This document shows positions 1 through 10,314 of a stretch of DNA of 34,481 nt, one piece after another. Position numbers and translations under genes: made by a program. The DNA comes from Utricularia gibba. Taxonomy: Eukaryota; Streptophyta; Magnoliopsida; Lamiales; Lentibulariaceae. Location of the stretch: the NCBI GenBank assembly GCA_002189035.1, contig NEEC01000090.1, forward strand, positions 1 through 34,481, given 5' to 3'. The notes beneath the pieces were generated by a model. The model was not told the origin of the DNA. It searched no databases and worked only from the letters and a program-made list of their open reading frames with translations. Within the stretch, counting starts at the first letter, position 1; each line of letters begins with the position of its first letter.

Positions 1-794
1 TTTTCAAACCTGCAATAAAAATAAAATGTTTCATTTATTCTCATTTTATGCAATATATAATATGGATAATTATAATTCTAATTATTCATAATTAATTTTG
101 AAATGTTGATACACAAAAATGAGGATGTTAGACTCATTCTCCATTCTATTTTATTTGCAGATTTATTAACCTCCAGAGAAAAAATGTAAATGAAATAAAT
201 AAATAAAAAAATGAGCGAACATTGATGAGGCGGGGACCAGCCTTGTGAAAAGATTAATGGAGGGCTGAAGGCGACACTTGCTTCTTCCCTGCGATGTCCA
301 TTTCATTTTTTCAAGGAGCCAGCGGTCACCACCCACCCGTGGTAAAAACTGTCGGTTAAATCTTCTTCAGTGGGCTGTTAATTCTCTGGAGAGGCACATC
401 GGACGCCTCTCTCAGGGAACATATTGCCGAAAGCTACGGTTTATGACATACGAGGATGGTACCACGGCTGTTTGGGTAAGAATCCGACCGACCAACTTCC
501 ACTCGCCTTCTGAAACACACTGTTTTTTTTAATAATGTCTCTCGTGGTTATCCTCGTTTCATGCTTATCTCAGGAGACCATGAAGGTAATAAAAAGCTTC
601 TGCGAAATGGGTTCACTGATAATACTACTACTACTGCCAGAAGGGTTTTTTATTGACCTTTTAATGTTCTGTGCATTAGTTGCCAGCATCGCCAACCACA
701 CTAATAAATATTCACTGCAGTTCCCACAGGGAGACTCATCCAGACAGCAGCAGAGGTACGCATGGATGACGCCCCCTGCCCCGCACATATCCTT
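1..794. other. intergenic, 3' flank of the WEB gene
   Basis: AT-rich at the left edge, more balanced from about 230. Short open frames exist on both strands (for example 278-532 and 535-849, +) but they show no recognisable domain and no consistent exon structure. The right part lies just beyond the stop codon of the - strand WEB gene and may include its 3' UTR. I see no RNA gene or mobile element. Confidence 0.5.
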
Positions 795-2124
795 TCATGG
801 CCTACCCTTGGAAGAGGATGACGCCCTTTTGATGCTTCCCTCTGAGTAAAGAGGATTTGAGAATAATCCAGAGTGGCTCCTAGGAACCACCACTTGCTTC
901 TCGACGCTTGCCCTTGAGAGGTTGAGGATGAGTTTACATGGCTCCTTCAGTCTCTGGCTGAGAGAAAGGTGCTGATGTTCCTCTTTGGGGTATTTCAGCA
1001 AACGCTTCTTCATCACCTGATCATCATCCTGCGACGTGTGGCTGAGCTTTCTGGTGAGTATGGCTCCGATGGAAACCGCCCGGCTCTCCTTTTTCAACTC
1101 CGAACCGGTGTTCTGTCGACGCCCAGACCGGGAATTCCTGTATTGCTTGTGTTTATTGGGTTGGTGGTTTTCAGCTCGTGGACCATTCTCCCCATGTGTC
1201 CTTCTGCGATAGTAAATGCCCCTGTCTGGCTCTTGCAACCCTGGTTTTGCCTCGTGGCCTTTCACATATCCATTCCCATGAACTTCTTGAGTTCGCCCAA
1301 TGATGGTTTTGTCAATGAACTTGATTACCCCATCCGGGTTCTGAAGTGGGTCACTTGTGTTGTCAGGGGCGAACGCACATTTTCTCTCCGCTACAGCTAT
1401 GGCTTCAACAGCTTTTGCGGCTTCTTCCATCTTCTTAGCTGCATTCAGTCTCATCTCTGCTATAATGATGCTGTTTTTGGTCCTTTCGATCTCTCTAATC
1501 GCCTTGCTCACTTCATATCTGGAAGCATCTTTCATCTTCTTCAACTGCTCTGAATCCACATTCGTAACCACCAGTTCTCTGTCTTCCACTTGCTGCTGCT
1601 GCTGCTGAAGCTCATCTATTCTCATTTTCTTGTTCAGCGATTCTAATGACGATTGAATTATCGAAAGAGCAAGTGAAGCCCTATTGAAACTGGACTGCGT
1701 ACGCATCAGTTCTGCAAGCATGGCTCCAGTGCAAAATGCAGGATGATGATCCACCAGAGAAGATGATGAGGCCGCCATGAAATCAGCTTTCAATCCTTGA
1801 ACAAATTTCTTTGTTGCCTCAAGTTGGTTCAAGACATTCATTGTCTCCTGTTCTTTTCTTACGAGATCTCTCTCCAACTGCTCCACTTGCTCCAGCATTT
1901 TCCCCACATCAAAGCTCTCCCTTTCGCGCTGCAAAAATGTTTCTCTCAATGCAGAAAAACCAGAGAAATGCAGTAGCATGAAAGAAAAAACTCACATGCC
2001 GTAAATGCATCATGTTGCTGCCTAATTGATCCATGGGCTTCTCTGATACAATTTCCAGTCCATAATCCAGCAGTGTCTTGGTTTCTGTAACTGTTGAGAA
2101 AGAATCCGTAGGTTCATCAGCCAT
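795..2124 (-). CDS. WEB-family (DUF827) coiled-coil protein, two exons
   Basis: Exon 1 is 2124-1996, the intron is 1995-1929 (GTGAGT...TTTGCAG, 67 bp) and exon 2 is 1928-795. Both junctions are in phase 0 and give about 420 residues. After a 43-residue acidic N-terminus, exon 2 codes for long heptad-rich helices (about residues 50-95 and 130-235), with a Gln run (LQQQQQQVE) and the Ala/Lys-rich stretch KKMEEAAKAVEAIAVAER that is typical of WEB proteins. The C-terminus is basic, Ser-rich and probably disordered. WEB1/PMI2 relatives are cytosolic coiled-coil proteins linked to chloroplast photorelocation and actin, but this looks like one of the smaller, uncharacterised members, so the function is inferred from the family only. 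The start was chosen because it opens exon 1 and joins exon 2 in frame. Confidence 0.75.
1929..1995 (-). other. WEB gene intron
   Basis: The donor GTGAGT follows the codon for His43, and the acceptor TTTTTGCAG precedes an Arg codon. It is short at 67 bp, like the other introns in this window. The frame upstream of the acceptor in exon 2 has an ATG (1979), but using it would replace the conserved acidic N-terminus with intron sequence. Confidence 0.7.
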
Positions 2125-4560
2125 GAAAGGCTATGCTGATCTCAAAGCTTGCACAGGTGAAAGATGGGATTCCGAAAACAGAATGTGGGATGATGATATA
2201 GTAACAAAGATAAGAAATCAGACTCATAGGGACCCTAGGGACTGGACCAAAGTGAAAGGCACACTATAGAGTATCCTCCTAGCATCAGAATCAAAACAAT
2301 AAATAATAACAGTAAACAAATGTCAAGCAAATGAGATGGAATCTGCTCAACGGTTAGTTGAAGTAGCAATCAGTCTGCTGGAGAAGGAAAAGGAGACTCG
2401 CGGAACCCAGAGACATTGAGATCTTGCAATCAAACCAACCCCTTATACCGTAACATGCAAAGGGTCCCCCCTCATTTATTTTAGTCCCCATCGCAGGTTG
2501 GCATACAGACCATGGTAAATTTTAAACCCAAAGATACGGAGAAGAAGTTATTCAAGAAAAAGCAAATTGAGACAGTGAATCTTTTGCATTTTTACCACGT
2601 TGGGGAATATCATATCACCTCAAAAAAGCCATGCTGCAATGCTCTAGGTGTTGAAACACACCAGAGTCCATTATTCGTCTCAAGAGAGCTGCAATGTACA
2701 TGCGTAGATGGTAATGTACCGGCCATGGAGCTAGACAGAGTATCAGTTGAAAACCGTATAGTTGAATCACAGTTGAATCCCCATGGACTTGGAATAGAAG
2801 GCCAATCTGGTCCCTATTTCATAAAGAGTGAGATATTTGAATGAAAAGTACCAACGAACTCAGCCACATTCTGATCTTTAATCTTCGTTCAAATATGCAC
2901 TGTTTCTGCTGTTGAACAAAATCTCAAGGCAATCAATGGTGCTTTCCATTTTGGCGTAACTCTTCTGCAAAAGTTACCACTATGTTCATAGTATCACACA
3001 AGAAAATCAAAAGGTTGGATGTTTAAGACTCCGTTGCTTGTAGTGTTTTTTGCTTGAACTTCCATCATTCACTAAAAAAACTGGTAAATAAATCAGAAAG
3101 CACTTGCAGTTTGCAGACACCATGTGCATCACCAGCTACCAGTATATAATGAAAACAAATCCAAGTTGGAATACCACATTCATGTGAGATGCACACAATA
3201 AAAACCAACACTTTCGAATGTATTATCTTATTCGTACCTCTCCTTGATTATCGAGAAAAAACTAGAAAAACACCAAATAAACGACAGAAAGCACTCCTAC
3301 ACCCACAGTTCTTGAAGTACATAGAGCATGCTGGCTTTTGAACTTGTAGAATTTTATGGAAGATTTAATTGCAGATCAACTTCATCATTCATGAAGGACA
3401 AGAAGCATTAAATGAATATAAACACAAATCAAGACTAGTTGCAAACGAACAGGGGACATTACGGTGGCTTATGCTATAAGAATGTTGGTGCTATTTCTGA
3501 AAGATAAACTAGAAGCCAATGGAATATTAGTAAATGTGAGAGCTACTTGCGGAGGAAAAAAAAGGAATATGGCACCACACATTGGCTCATGAGAATATTT
3601 TGAAACTGGACCAACATTTATGAACACTAACTCTGAGACATCTGTAAAAGAATTATTCAACTACACTTGAATTCTTGGTCCTCATCACAGTGCGACCATT
3701 TCAAGATCCAATGGCGCCGTTCCTCTTCTTCCTATAATAATTGCTTTTCTTGCAGATCTGGGCCATGCATAAACTCCTAGGAATTCGAAAAGAATTTAAA
3801 GGGAAGCACAAGTAACGAGAGAAAAAACGGTTCTTTTCAAGAGCAATCAAGAACAGCCCAAGTAATAGCCAAAGCATTGAATGAAGATCAGAAATAACTC
3901 CAGACCATCCGGTGCCCCGCATGCTGATCGATCAAAGCGGCTCATCCGATATGGTAACGCGTGGAGCCGCAGAAGGGAGTAAACAATGGAAGTATGGGAG
4001 CACAAACAATTAAGTTATCAGATGAATGATACAGAAGCGGTTGCCTGAAATTATTAGTCACATCTGGCGAGACTTTCCGCATATCCATGTCATCAAAATC
4101 ATGTCTAATCAACCTCGATTCCAGCACCCGACCTTGGACTCGATCTGAGACATAGGCAACGAAAAATATACACAATCCTGACCGGCCACCAAATATCCCA
4201 AGATTATTGCCCACTGTACACCCTCCATAAGAACATGCACTGAAACGCCTAAATACTGAACGAAGAGAAATGAAGAAACAATGTAGATGACACTCATTTC
4301 ATAAATCAGAACACAACTTCCATTATCGGGAACGACGACGGCCGTCTCGTAGATTCAAATTATTCATCATCACATCTGGCAAGGGTTTCCACATTGCATT
4401 GCATCCTCTCAACAAATCCAGGTCTAATCAACCTAGATTCCAGGATCGGATCCTCAACTCGATCCCAGACTCACGCTTAGTTCCAAGTTACCTCCATATT
4501 CGCAACAAATGTAGGTCTAGTTTGGTAGCCAGCCGTACTTAAGTAGTGTTTAAATGTATT
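2125..4560. other. non-coding stretch: WEB 5' flank and unassigned sequence
   Basis: The first few hundred bases hold the 5' UTR and promoter of the - strand WEB gene. Beyond about 2.5 kb the base composition is moderate and short frames occur on both strands (such as 2512-2844, +), but none shows a domain, codon bias or splice-linked continuation. It could hold an untranslated exon or a lncRNA. The only clear structure is a pair of direct repeats listed separately. Confidence 0.4.
4048..4471. repeat. pair of diverged direct repeats (4048-4151 and 4358-4471)
   Basis: Two segments of about 105-115 bp lie 310 bp apart. They share CACATCTGGC, GTCTAATCAACCT and ATTCCAG, and end in ACTCGATC followed by GAGAC or CAGAC. 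Read on the - strand both give a similar peptide, with L-E-S-R-L-I-R in common, so they may be relics of a duplicated exon. I do not recognise the family. Confidence 0.55.
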
Positions 4561-4859
4561 TGTTATTAAATAAAAGCATATAATAATAATATGTGATATA
4601 GGAACATGTGTTTGGTGGAAAGGTATTTTTGTTTAACAAAAAACATGTGTTAAAATTTTATAAATAAATAACATAAAATATCAATTTGATTTACAAATCT
4701 TGAATTTTTTTTATTTTTAATTTGAAGCACCACAAAGATAGATTTGTAGTAAGTAATCTTTTTATTTTTAATTTCAAGCACTGGAAAAATGTAGATATAT
4801 GGTATCTTGAATTTTGAAATTTTTTCTCCCTAGCATTTCTTCTAAAAACTATGGATTTT

Positions 4860-5600
4860 ATTCTATAAATCAGTTAGCAAACACGAAACACCTATGTTGA
4901 ATATAAATCTAATTCAAGTTAGATCAACTCGGCCCACTTTAAGGCCCACTGTGCCAAACGAAAATCGAAATGCAAAGGCCCAACTCACACTACGTCTTAA
5001 CAAATGGGCCACATCAGGTGAGAGCCCATATTTCAACGCCAGGCGGCAGCCCATGCGCAACTTGGTCGTGAGGAATTATGTAAGAATTAAGACGAAATAT
5101 TATTTTAACAATTATATTTGCGTTTGACTCTTGTACATATAAAATATTATAAGTGTTTTTCATATATTAATTATTACATGTATAATTTATGAAGTATATT
5201 TAAAAATGAAAACAAAGCGAAGTAAAAATTCAAACGGGTATTTATGAGTATATGCTATTTTTCGATGATTTAGAAAATCTGATTATTTGTATTTTCGCTC
5301 TCACACATTAATACAAAAAAATTGTACTAAAATCATCATTTTCTCACATATATTTAACAGATGGTCAGATTTATAAATTACTCATTCTTTTATTATTATA
5401 TTCTTTCTCATATATTATATCAATAATTATTATTTTTGTCTTTTGCTTTTAGTATTTATATTTAGCAATCTTGTATTCTCTCAATTATTTGTCATTAATT
5501 AAAATTAAAAGAAAATCAATTTACCAAATTCTGATAATAATATTATCGAAAGCAACATTCATCCACTTATTTAAGCGACTTGACTCAAAGAATGATTAAA
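4860..5600 (+). repeat. array module A, copy 1 (promoter-like block)
   Basis: This is the first of several direct copies of an AT-rich module. It begins with a stretch containing several GGCCCA/TGGGCC motifs (site-II-like, common in plant promoters). It continues through a landmark near 5160 (ATTAATTATTACATGTATAA) and ends with a conserved tract leading into TTATTTAAG at 5567-5575. The copy at 8396-9150 aligns over its whole length at an offset of about 3.55 kb. Shorter or more diverged copies lie at 7150-7660, 10315-10800, 17880-18190, 20100-20350 and 24925-25380. Confidence 0.7.
5567..5575 (+). promoter_or_regulatory. conserved TTATTTAAG box, copy 1
   Basis: It sits in the shared context ATTCATCC-n-CTTATTTAAG and looks like a TATA box facing right. 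About 300 bp downstream begins the inverted RING copy (5900-6076), and then a sense copy (6866-7149). A transcript from here would therefore be antisense to the first and sense to the second. Promoter activity is inferred from conservation and position only. Confidence 0.45.
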
Positions 5601-5899
5601 ATTACCAATGCTCCAAAGCATATTGGAACTAATCGAATTACTCTGTTCCTCTTGTAGTAGCAATACAAGTGTAGATTATTCTCAAGTCCTTTGGACTCGG
5701 ATGGAAGCATCAAAAAGGCATCATCATCCTCTTCTTAGGATGGATGATGGTCGACCTTCACATCATCTACAATTAGTTTATCAAATTCGATATTATTATG
5801 ACGAAATAATTTCAATTATCTCAATTTTTTTCAGGTATCCAGGAAACATTATTTGAGAATTGTTGTATATATTGTGCTTGTTGGGCTCTTGTTGGTCTT

Positions 5900-6076
5900 T
5901 ATGAGGTGCTTGGTGGTAGCTGTTTCAACATAATATTTTGTCTGAGCAATCCTCACAAATATTTTCAAAAAAGAATTTTCTTAAATGCAAAACAAAACAA
6001 AATTATAGTACCGAAATTATTGGAGCCCTATGGGGCAATTGAACACCTCCATATTCACCCATTTGTATTCAGTCAT
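5900..6076 (-). pseudogene. SINA-like RING fragment R1 (broken)
   Basis: The start codon is at 6076. The first 15 or so residues (MTEYKWVNMEVFNCPI) match the copy at 6866 almost exactly. About 16 bp that would hold the second Cys pair residue and the following loop are then missing, and the frame stops at about 6017. After a donor-like GTACTA and AT-rich intron sequence, exon 2 starts at 5957 with Cys-rich codons (C-E-D-C-S-D-K-I-L-C) and stops at once. It has the family's exon-intron layout but cannot make a RING. Its CTATATAAG promoter lies at 6114-6122. Confidence 0.7.
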
Positions 6077-6113
6077 TTTTATGATGTAAGTTTTTTATTT
6101 CATCATCCATCTT

Positions 6114-6240
6114 CTTATATAGCGTTGGAGGAGCAGAATCTATGTGTTTTTAATGTTATGGATAAATATTATATTTTAGATTTATATTTTATGATAATAT
6201 TTGTGTAGAATTTTGGTATTCTAAAAAAAATCATTAAAGT
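6114..6240 (-). promoter_or_regulatory. RING-family promoter, copy P1
   Basis: On the - strand CTATATAAG (6122-6114) is preceded by GCTCCTCCAACG and ATAGATTCTGCTCC-like sequence, 38 bp upstream of the R1 start codon. The same arrangement is found at 6700-6833, 12560-12700, 17390-17560, 21545-21700 and 26420-26545, which shows it is the inherited promoter of the RING gene family. Confidence 0.6.
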
Positions 6241-6289
6241 TCATGGTCCAAGTCCCAAAATGAGTGAAACCCATTTTCCAAATATAGAT

Positions 6290-6560
6290 CTTACGTAATT
6301 TGTATCTCTTTTGTGTGTGTGTGTTTTTTTTTTTTGTTAAATTCCCTTCTTTGGGGTGAGGAAGATTAAAATTCAAATATGGGATATCTAGGGATGAAAA
6401 CTAAGCCCAAGTTCATGGGCCGGTCCGAGCCGGTTCTAGGAAGTATTGGGCTTAGACCTGATCCAAATTTCATTGGGCTTTTGGCCGAGACCGGCCCAAA
6501 TTCCATCCATAGTGATATCATTCCGTACCCATCCCTTCACTGCCTTCCTTGCCCTTGAAT
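6290..6560. other. GT/T-rich tract and low-complexity GGGCC-rich stretch
   Basis: A (GT)n/T(n) tract at about 6313-6340 is followed by sequence repeating GGGCCGG, GAGCCGG and CGGCCCAAA. This is a pattern often seen in plant non-autonomous elements and degenerate satellites. No gene or TIRs were found. Confidence 0.35.
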
Positions 6561-6599
6561 ATTCAAAATTGATATTGCAATATTTTTCTAAATTTTTGT

Positions 6600-6833
6600 G
6601 CTATGTGGCAGTAAATTTTGTAATGTACACAATATTGATATTCATTTTTCAAAAATTGTTAGCACATCATAGTGAATTTTGTAATATGCCTGTTTAAAGT
6701 GTAATTACATGAATTTTTATAGAATTATTATCATATGACGGTGCATTTTGTATGTGCTGGAATTAAAGTGTAGCGTTGTTTGCAAATCACACCTTTTGGT
6801 AGTATAGATTTTGCTCCTCCACCACTATATAAG
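6600..6833 (+). promoter_or_regulatory. RING-family promoter, copy P2, with internal direct repeats
   Basis: CTATATAAG lies at 6825-6833, 33 bp before the R2 start codon, behind TATAGATTTTGCTCCTCCA. Upstream, a module of about 60 bp containing TGAATTTTGTAAT and TTAAAGTGTAA appears two to three times in tandem (about 6608, 6669 and 6738). Other family promoters have it once. Confidence 0.6.
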
Positions 6834-6865
6834 TTGGTGATGAAATCAAAACTTACATATTAAAA

Positions 6866-7149
6866 ATGCCCGAATACAAGTGGGTGAATATGGATGTCTT
6901 CAGCTGCCCTATCTGCTGAACGGCCCAATGAGGGCTCCTATCTTTACGGTAGTATTCTTTTTTTTTTTTTTTTTTGAAAAATTCTTATTAAAAAACATGG
7001 ATACTCATGCCCAGTGCAGCGAAGGCCACGTCGTCTGCAACGTGTGCGCATCAAAACTACATCGAAGACCACATCAAATCCAATTTCGGGTCAGGCTGGC
7101 CCATGCCACCTCCCGGATGCCACGTCAGATGAAACGAATGTTCAGTTAA
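6866..7149 (+). pseudogene. SINA-like RING fragment R2 (broken)
   Basis: Exon 1 is 6866-6948 and codes for MPEYKWVNMDVFSCPIC. It is then thrown out of frame by a 1-nt loss inside the next codons, where the family has the motif C-x-G-P-M/I-R. The donor is GTAGTA at 6949, the intron carries the family's poly-T tract, and the acceptor is CCCAG at 7010-7014. Exon 2 (7015-7149) codes for CSEGHVVCNVCASKL, the third to sixth zinc ligands of a SIAH-type RING. It then diverges into unrelated sequence before the last C-x2-C and ends at a stop. It is head-to-head with R1 at 790 bp between start codons, so R1 and R2 form a loose inverted pair. Confidence 0.75.
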
Positions 7150-8395
7150 ATGCAAAGGCCCAGCCCGGTTCATAGAGATCGTAACAAATGGGCCAGGCCG
7201 TACGCACACCCAAATTCCAAAGCCAGATCCAATTCCATATTGCAGTCAACCAATAGGGATGAAAGTTGGGTCCTTACTCGCCACTTTGACCCTAATTCAA
7301 AAGACTTTCACCAAGTTTCGGGTTTGGATCCGGCTGAAACCGAATTATATATAATAATGATTAATATGTTCTTAATTTGATTATACAATGAGTTGGACTG
7401 GCCCAACGACATAAATTAATAAAACATTTTATAAAATTATTAAAACTAATATACAAATTAATATTATTTAAATAATTTATAGAAACTAATTTAACATTAT
7501 TATATGATTCATTAATACGGTGCAAAACACTAACCAAATTTGGCCACACAAATCATTAGTGTTTCACGTATCTTAATTATTACATGATATTACATGTATT
7601 ATTTCACCTATATATTTAAATTCTTAAATAAAGAAGAGTAAAATTGCAAACAAGGGAATGCATCATTACTACGACACAATATCTCTTATGTTACTTTCAT
7701 CACAAATTAAATAGTTGGAGTTTGACGATGACATCTCAAGTTATAATCAACATAAAAAATTTAATTTTCAAGTTTCAAAATTGCATTACACTTACTTTAA
7801 CTCTTTTTTTTTTCAAACAGTTTGTCCATGAACATATAAAATTACGTATTTGACCTTCCATATTTCCAAAAGTTTGACCTCTAATATTATTATAACGGTA
7901 TATCATTATAAATAATATCTACAAATATCATGATTATTACCCTTATGCTTTTACTCTTGTCAAACTTAAAAAATGACAATACGCGAATGTGATATAATCC
8001 TAACAATGGATTTTTATTTGTCGAATTTCATATGTGAAAAACCTTATTATGAATTTTTTTAGATGTAAATCAAAAGGGGCTCATGCTTGGGTATTCTCTG
8101 AATTATTTTGAAAAATTAAAGTGTGTTTTTCGAAATTGTGAAACTTGGGGATTCCAATATTTATATTGATTGAAATTTAAAGTGTTGCTTTTGCACTTTT
8201 CACTAAATTTAAAATAAAGAAGATTATATGCTTTTGCTTATGTTATATGCATGACTCTATAACAGTGAAATCCCAAATTGCAATGCTAGATCCAGTTCCA
8301 ACTCGGCCCAGCTCATGCCCAACTCAATCGTGAGATGAAAATCATAGTACCAAATACTATTGTAACCATTCTAGAATTTATGCAACACAATAACG
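7150..8395. other. diverged module A remnant and AT-rich spacer
   Basis: 7150-7240 repeats the GGCCCA-rich start of module A, and 7560-7660 repeats its TTAATTATTACATG part. The rest is AT-rich with no credible coding frame. At 8283-8335 a stretch of about 50 bp (GATCCAGTTCCAACTCGGCC onward) foreshadows the same sequence at 8597-8645, so module A itself has been locally duplicated. Confidence 0.45.
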
Positions 8396-9150
8396 CCATC
8401 CTTTAAATCAGTTAATAAACACGGAACACCTTAGTCGAATACAAATCCAATTCAAGTTTGATCAACCCAGCCCAATTTAAACTCTATAACACGTTGCCCC
8501 TGCTTTGTATCAAATGAGACCCAAATACAATGGCCCAACTCACACTATACATCTTAAAAATGGGCTAACTCAGTTGCGAGCCCATATTTCAACGCAAGAT
8601 CCAGTTCCAACTCGGCCCAGCTCATGCCCAACTCAGTCGTGAGGAATTACATAAGACCAAATATTATTTTAACGATTTTATTTTCGTTTGACTGCTTTAC
8701 ATATAAAATATTATAAGTATTTCTCATATGTTAATTATTACATGTATAATTTATGAAATATATTTAAAAATTTAAAACAAAGCAGAGTAAAAATTCCAAC
8801 GAGTATTTTATGATTACACATTATTTTTTCGGTGTTTTAGAAATATGATTATTTGGATTTTATTTCTCACACATGAATAAAAAAAAATTACATTAAATGT
8901 CCAATTTTCGCACACATATTATAGTTGGTCAGATTTATAAACATCTCATTCTTTTAATATTATATTTTTAATTCTTTTTTTTTTTTGTACTTTTGCTTCT
9001 GGTAGTTATATTTCGCAATCATATATTCTCTCAATTATATTTCATTAATTAAAATTAAAAAAAAATCAATTTACAAACTTCTAATAATAATATTATCGAA
9101 AGAAACATTCATCCGCTTATTTAAGGGACTTGAGTGATAGGATGATTAAA
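8396..9150 (+). repeat. array module A, copy 2
   Basis: This is a full-length direct copy of 4860-5600, diverged by scattered substitutions and small indels, with its TTATTTAAG box at 9117-9125. The leader that follows (9150-9300) also matches 5590-5830, including CCAAAGCA-ATTGGAACTAAT and CTCTTGTAGTAGCAAT. The repeat unit therefore includes promoter, leader and foldback. Confidence 0.7.
9117..9125 (+). promoter_or_regulatory. conserved TTATTTAAG box, copy 2
   Basis: The context is the same as copy 1 (GAAAGAAACATTCATCC, then CTTATTTAAG). It lies about 330 bp before the outer end of the tight foldback at 9453-9833. The spacing fits a Pol II TATA box whose transcript contains the whole hairpin, but no expression evidence is available here. 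Confidence 0.45.
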
Positions 9151-9379
9151 ATCACTCATGTTCCAAAGCACATTGGAACTAATTGAATTACTTTGTTACT
9201 CTTGTAGTAGCAATGCAACGTCCTTTGGACCCAGAGGGAAGCAGAAAAATGCATCATCTATAATCAATTTATATTGATATTATTATGATGAATTAATTTC
9301 AATTATCTCAATTTATGTGAGAAATGAATTTTCAGGTATATTATTATTATGCAATCCTGGAACAATCAATGTTATGGAT

Positions 9380-9637
9380 AAATATTCATAGTTTACGGTT
9401 TCAGTCACATGCTCCAGGTTCCAGGTCGCACCAGAGTCGTGTCGACAAAGTGGGCACCTCAGAAATTTGTGTGAGCATACAACGTGTCCTTCGTACACTG
9501 GGCACGAGTATCCATATTTTTAAATAAGAATTGGTGTTTAATACAAAACAAAACAAAAATATAGTAGCGAAATTAATTCTTGTACTTCTTGTGAGGCCCT
9601 GGCAGCAGCAAAGGGGACAGTTGAATACCTTTGTATC
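9380..9637 (-). pseudogene. SINA-like RING fragment R3 (left arm of F2)
   Basis: This is a - strand copy without a start codon. Exon 1 begins inside K-V-F-N-C-P-L-C at about 9630. The intron runs from about 9570 to 9512, and exon 2 (about 9512-9380) codes for C-P-V-Y-EGHVVCSHKFLRCPLCRHDSG, then a family-type tail W-N-L-E-H-V-T-E. The last C-x2-C is preserved here although it is lost from the sister arm. Confidence 0.65.
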
Positions 9638-9833
9638 GCAACAGAGATTGATGAATACAGAGGTGTTCAACTGCCCTATTTGCTGCTGCCAGGGCCTTAC
9701 AAGAAGTACAAGAATTGATTTCGCAACTGTATAGTTTATTTTGGGTTTAACAAAATTCTTATTTAAAAATACGGATACTTGTGTCCACTGTACGGAGGAT
9801 CATGTTGTCTGTACACAAAAATTATTGAGATGC
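9453..9833. repeat. RING-derived foldback F2 (arms 9453-9637 / 9653-9833, loop about 15 nt)
   Basis: The left arm read on the - strand and the right arm read on the + strand align along their full lengths of about 180 bp, with scattered mismatches (by eye about 80-85% identity). Both carry the family exon 1 (V-F-N-C-P-L/I-C), the intron with its TATTTAAAAATA-GGATACT end, and exon 2. On the - strand exon 2 reads CPVYEGHVVCSHKFLRCPLC; on the + strand it reads CVHCTEDHVVCTQKLLRC. The two arms together are two halves of an inverted duplication whose intervening DNA has shrunk to a few bases. Neither arm codes for a complete RING. Confidence 0.85.
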
Positions 9834-9850
9834 CAACACAAATTAAATTA
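9653..9850 (+). pseudogene. SINA-like RING fragment R4 (right arm of F2)
   Basis: This is a + strand copy: E-V-F-N-C-P-I-C from 9661, an intron without a clean donor, and exon 2 from about 9781 coding for C-V-H-C-T-E-D-HVVCTQKLLRC, then a stop at about 9850. It is the reverse-complement partner of R3. Confidence 0.65.
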
Positions 9851-9867
9851 GATTAATATCTGTTGTT

Positions 9868-10300
9868 TATTCAAAAAAATGAATGCTACATATTATATAT
9901 ATCTTTATCACCTCCCCCACTCTCTCTCTTACTTTTATCAAATATTGATAAAAATCTATTAATTAAATAATATGTAAAAAAGTAATACCTTCATATCAAG
10001 TTCAAATAAATTAAATTTATTTTATCATAATCTCATTAGCTAAAAACTCTTGGAACTTAAATATGTATTGTAAGTGTGGGATTGGCCAGGCCAGCCTGAC
10101 CTGAAATTGGATTTGAATCCAAGAGTTTTTAGTTAATGACATTGAACTTAAATAAAATTAATGTGAAGGTATTAATTGTTTACGTATTCTTTAATTAATA
10201 GAATTTTTATCAATATTTGATGAAGTAAGAGAGAGAGATAGAGAGAGTAGGGGAGATGATAAAAATATATATAATATTTAGTATTCAATTTTGTAATAAA
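9868..10300. mobile_element. foldback / MITE-like element (arms about 9868-10050 and 10118-10300)
   Basis: An imperfect inverted repeat with arms of about 170-180 bp contains CTAAAAACTCTTGG / CCAAGAGTTTTTAG at the inner end, AAGGTATTA / TAATACCTT in the middle, and a CCCCCACTCTCTCTC / GAGAGAGTAGGGGAG tract near the outer end. The loop of about 70 bp holds CCTGACCTGAAATTGGATTT, which is the reverse complement of sequence at about 7068-7100 in fragment R2. No transposase is present. This IR does not carry RING sequence in its arms, so I treat it as a MITE or foldback element rather than a family foldback. Confidence 0.55.
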
Positions 10301-10314
10301 AGACCAGTTGGGCT

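Noticed and set aside
969-1608. Long + strand frames of 194 and 83 codons
   Set aside because: They are shadows of WEB exon 2; the - strand frame has the heptad pattern and a matching exon 1.
2512-2844. Open frame of 110 codons on the + strand
   Set aside because: No domain, signal or splice-linked continuation was recognised, so it is kept only as part of the non-coding stretch.
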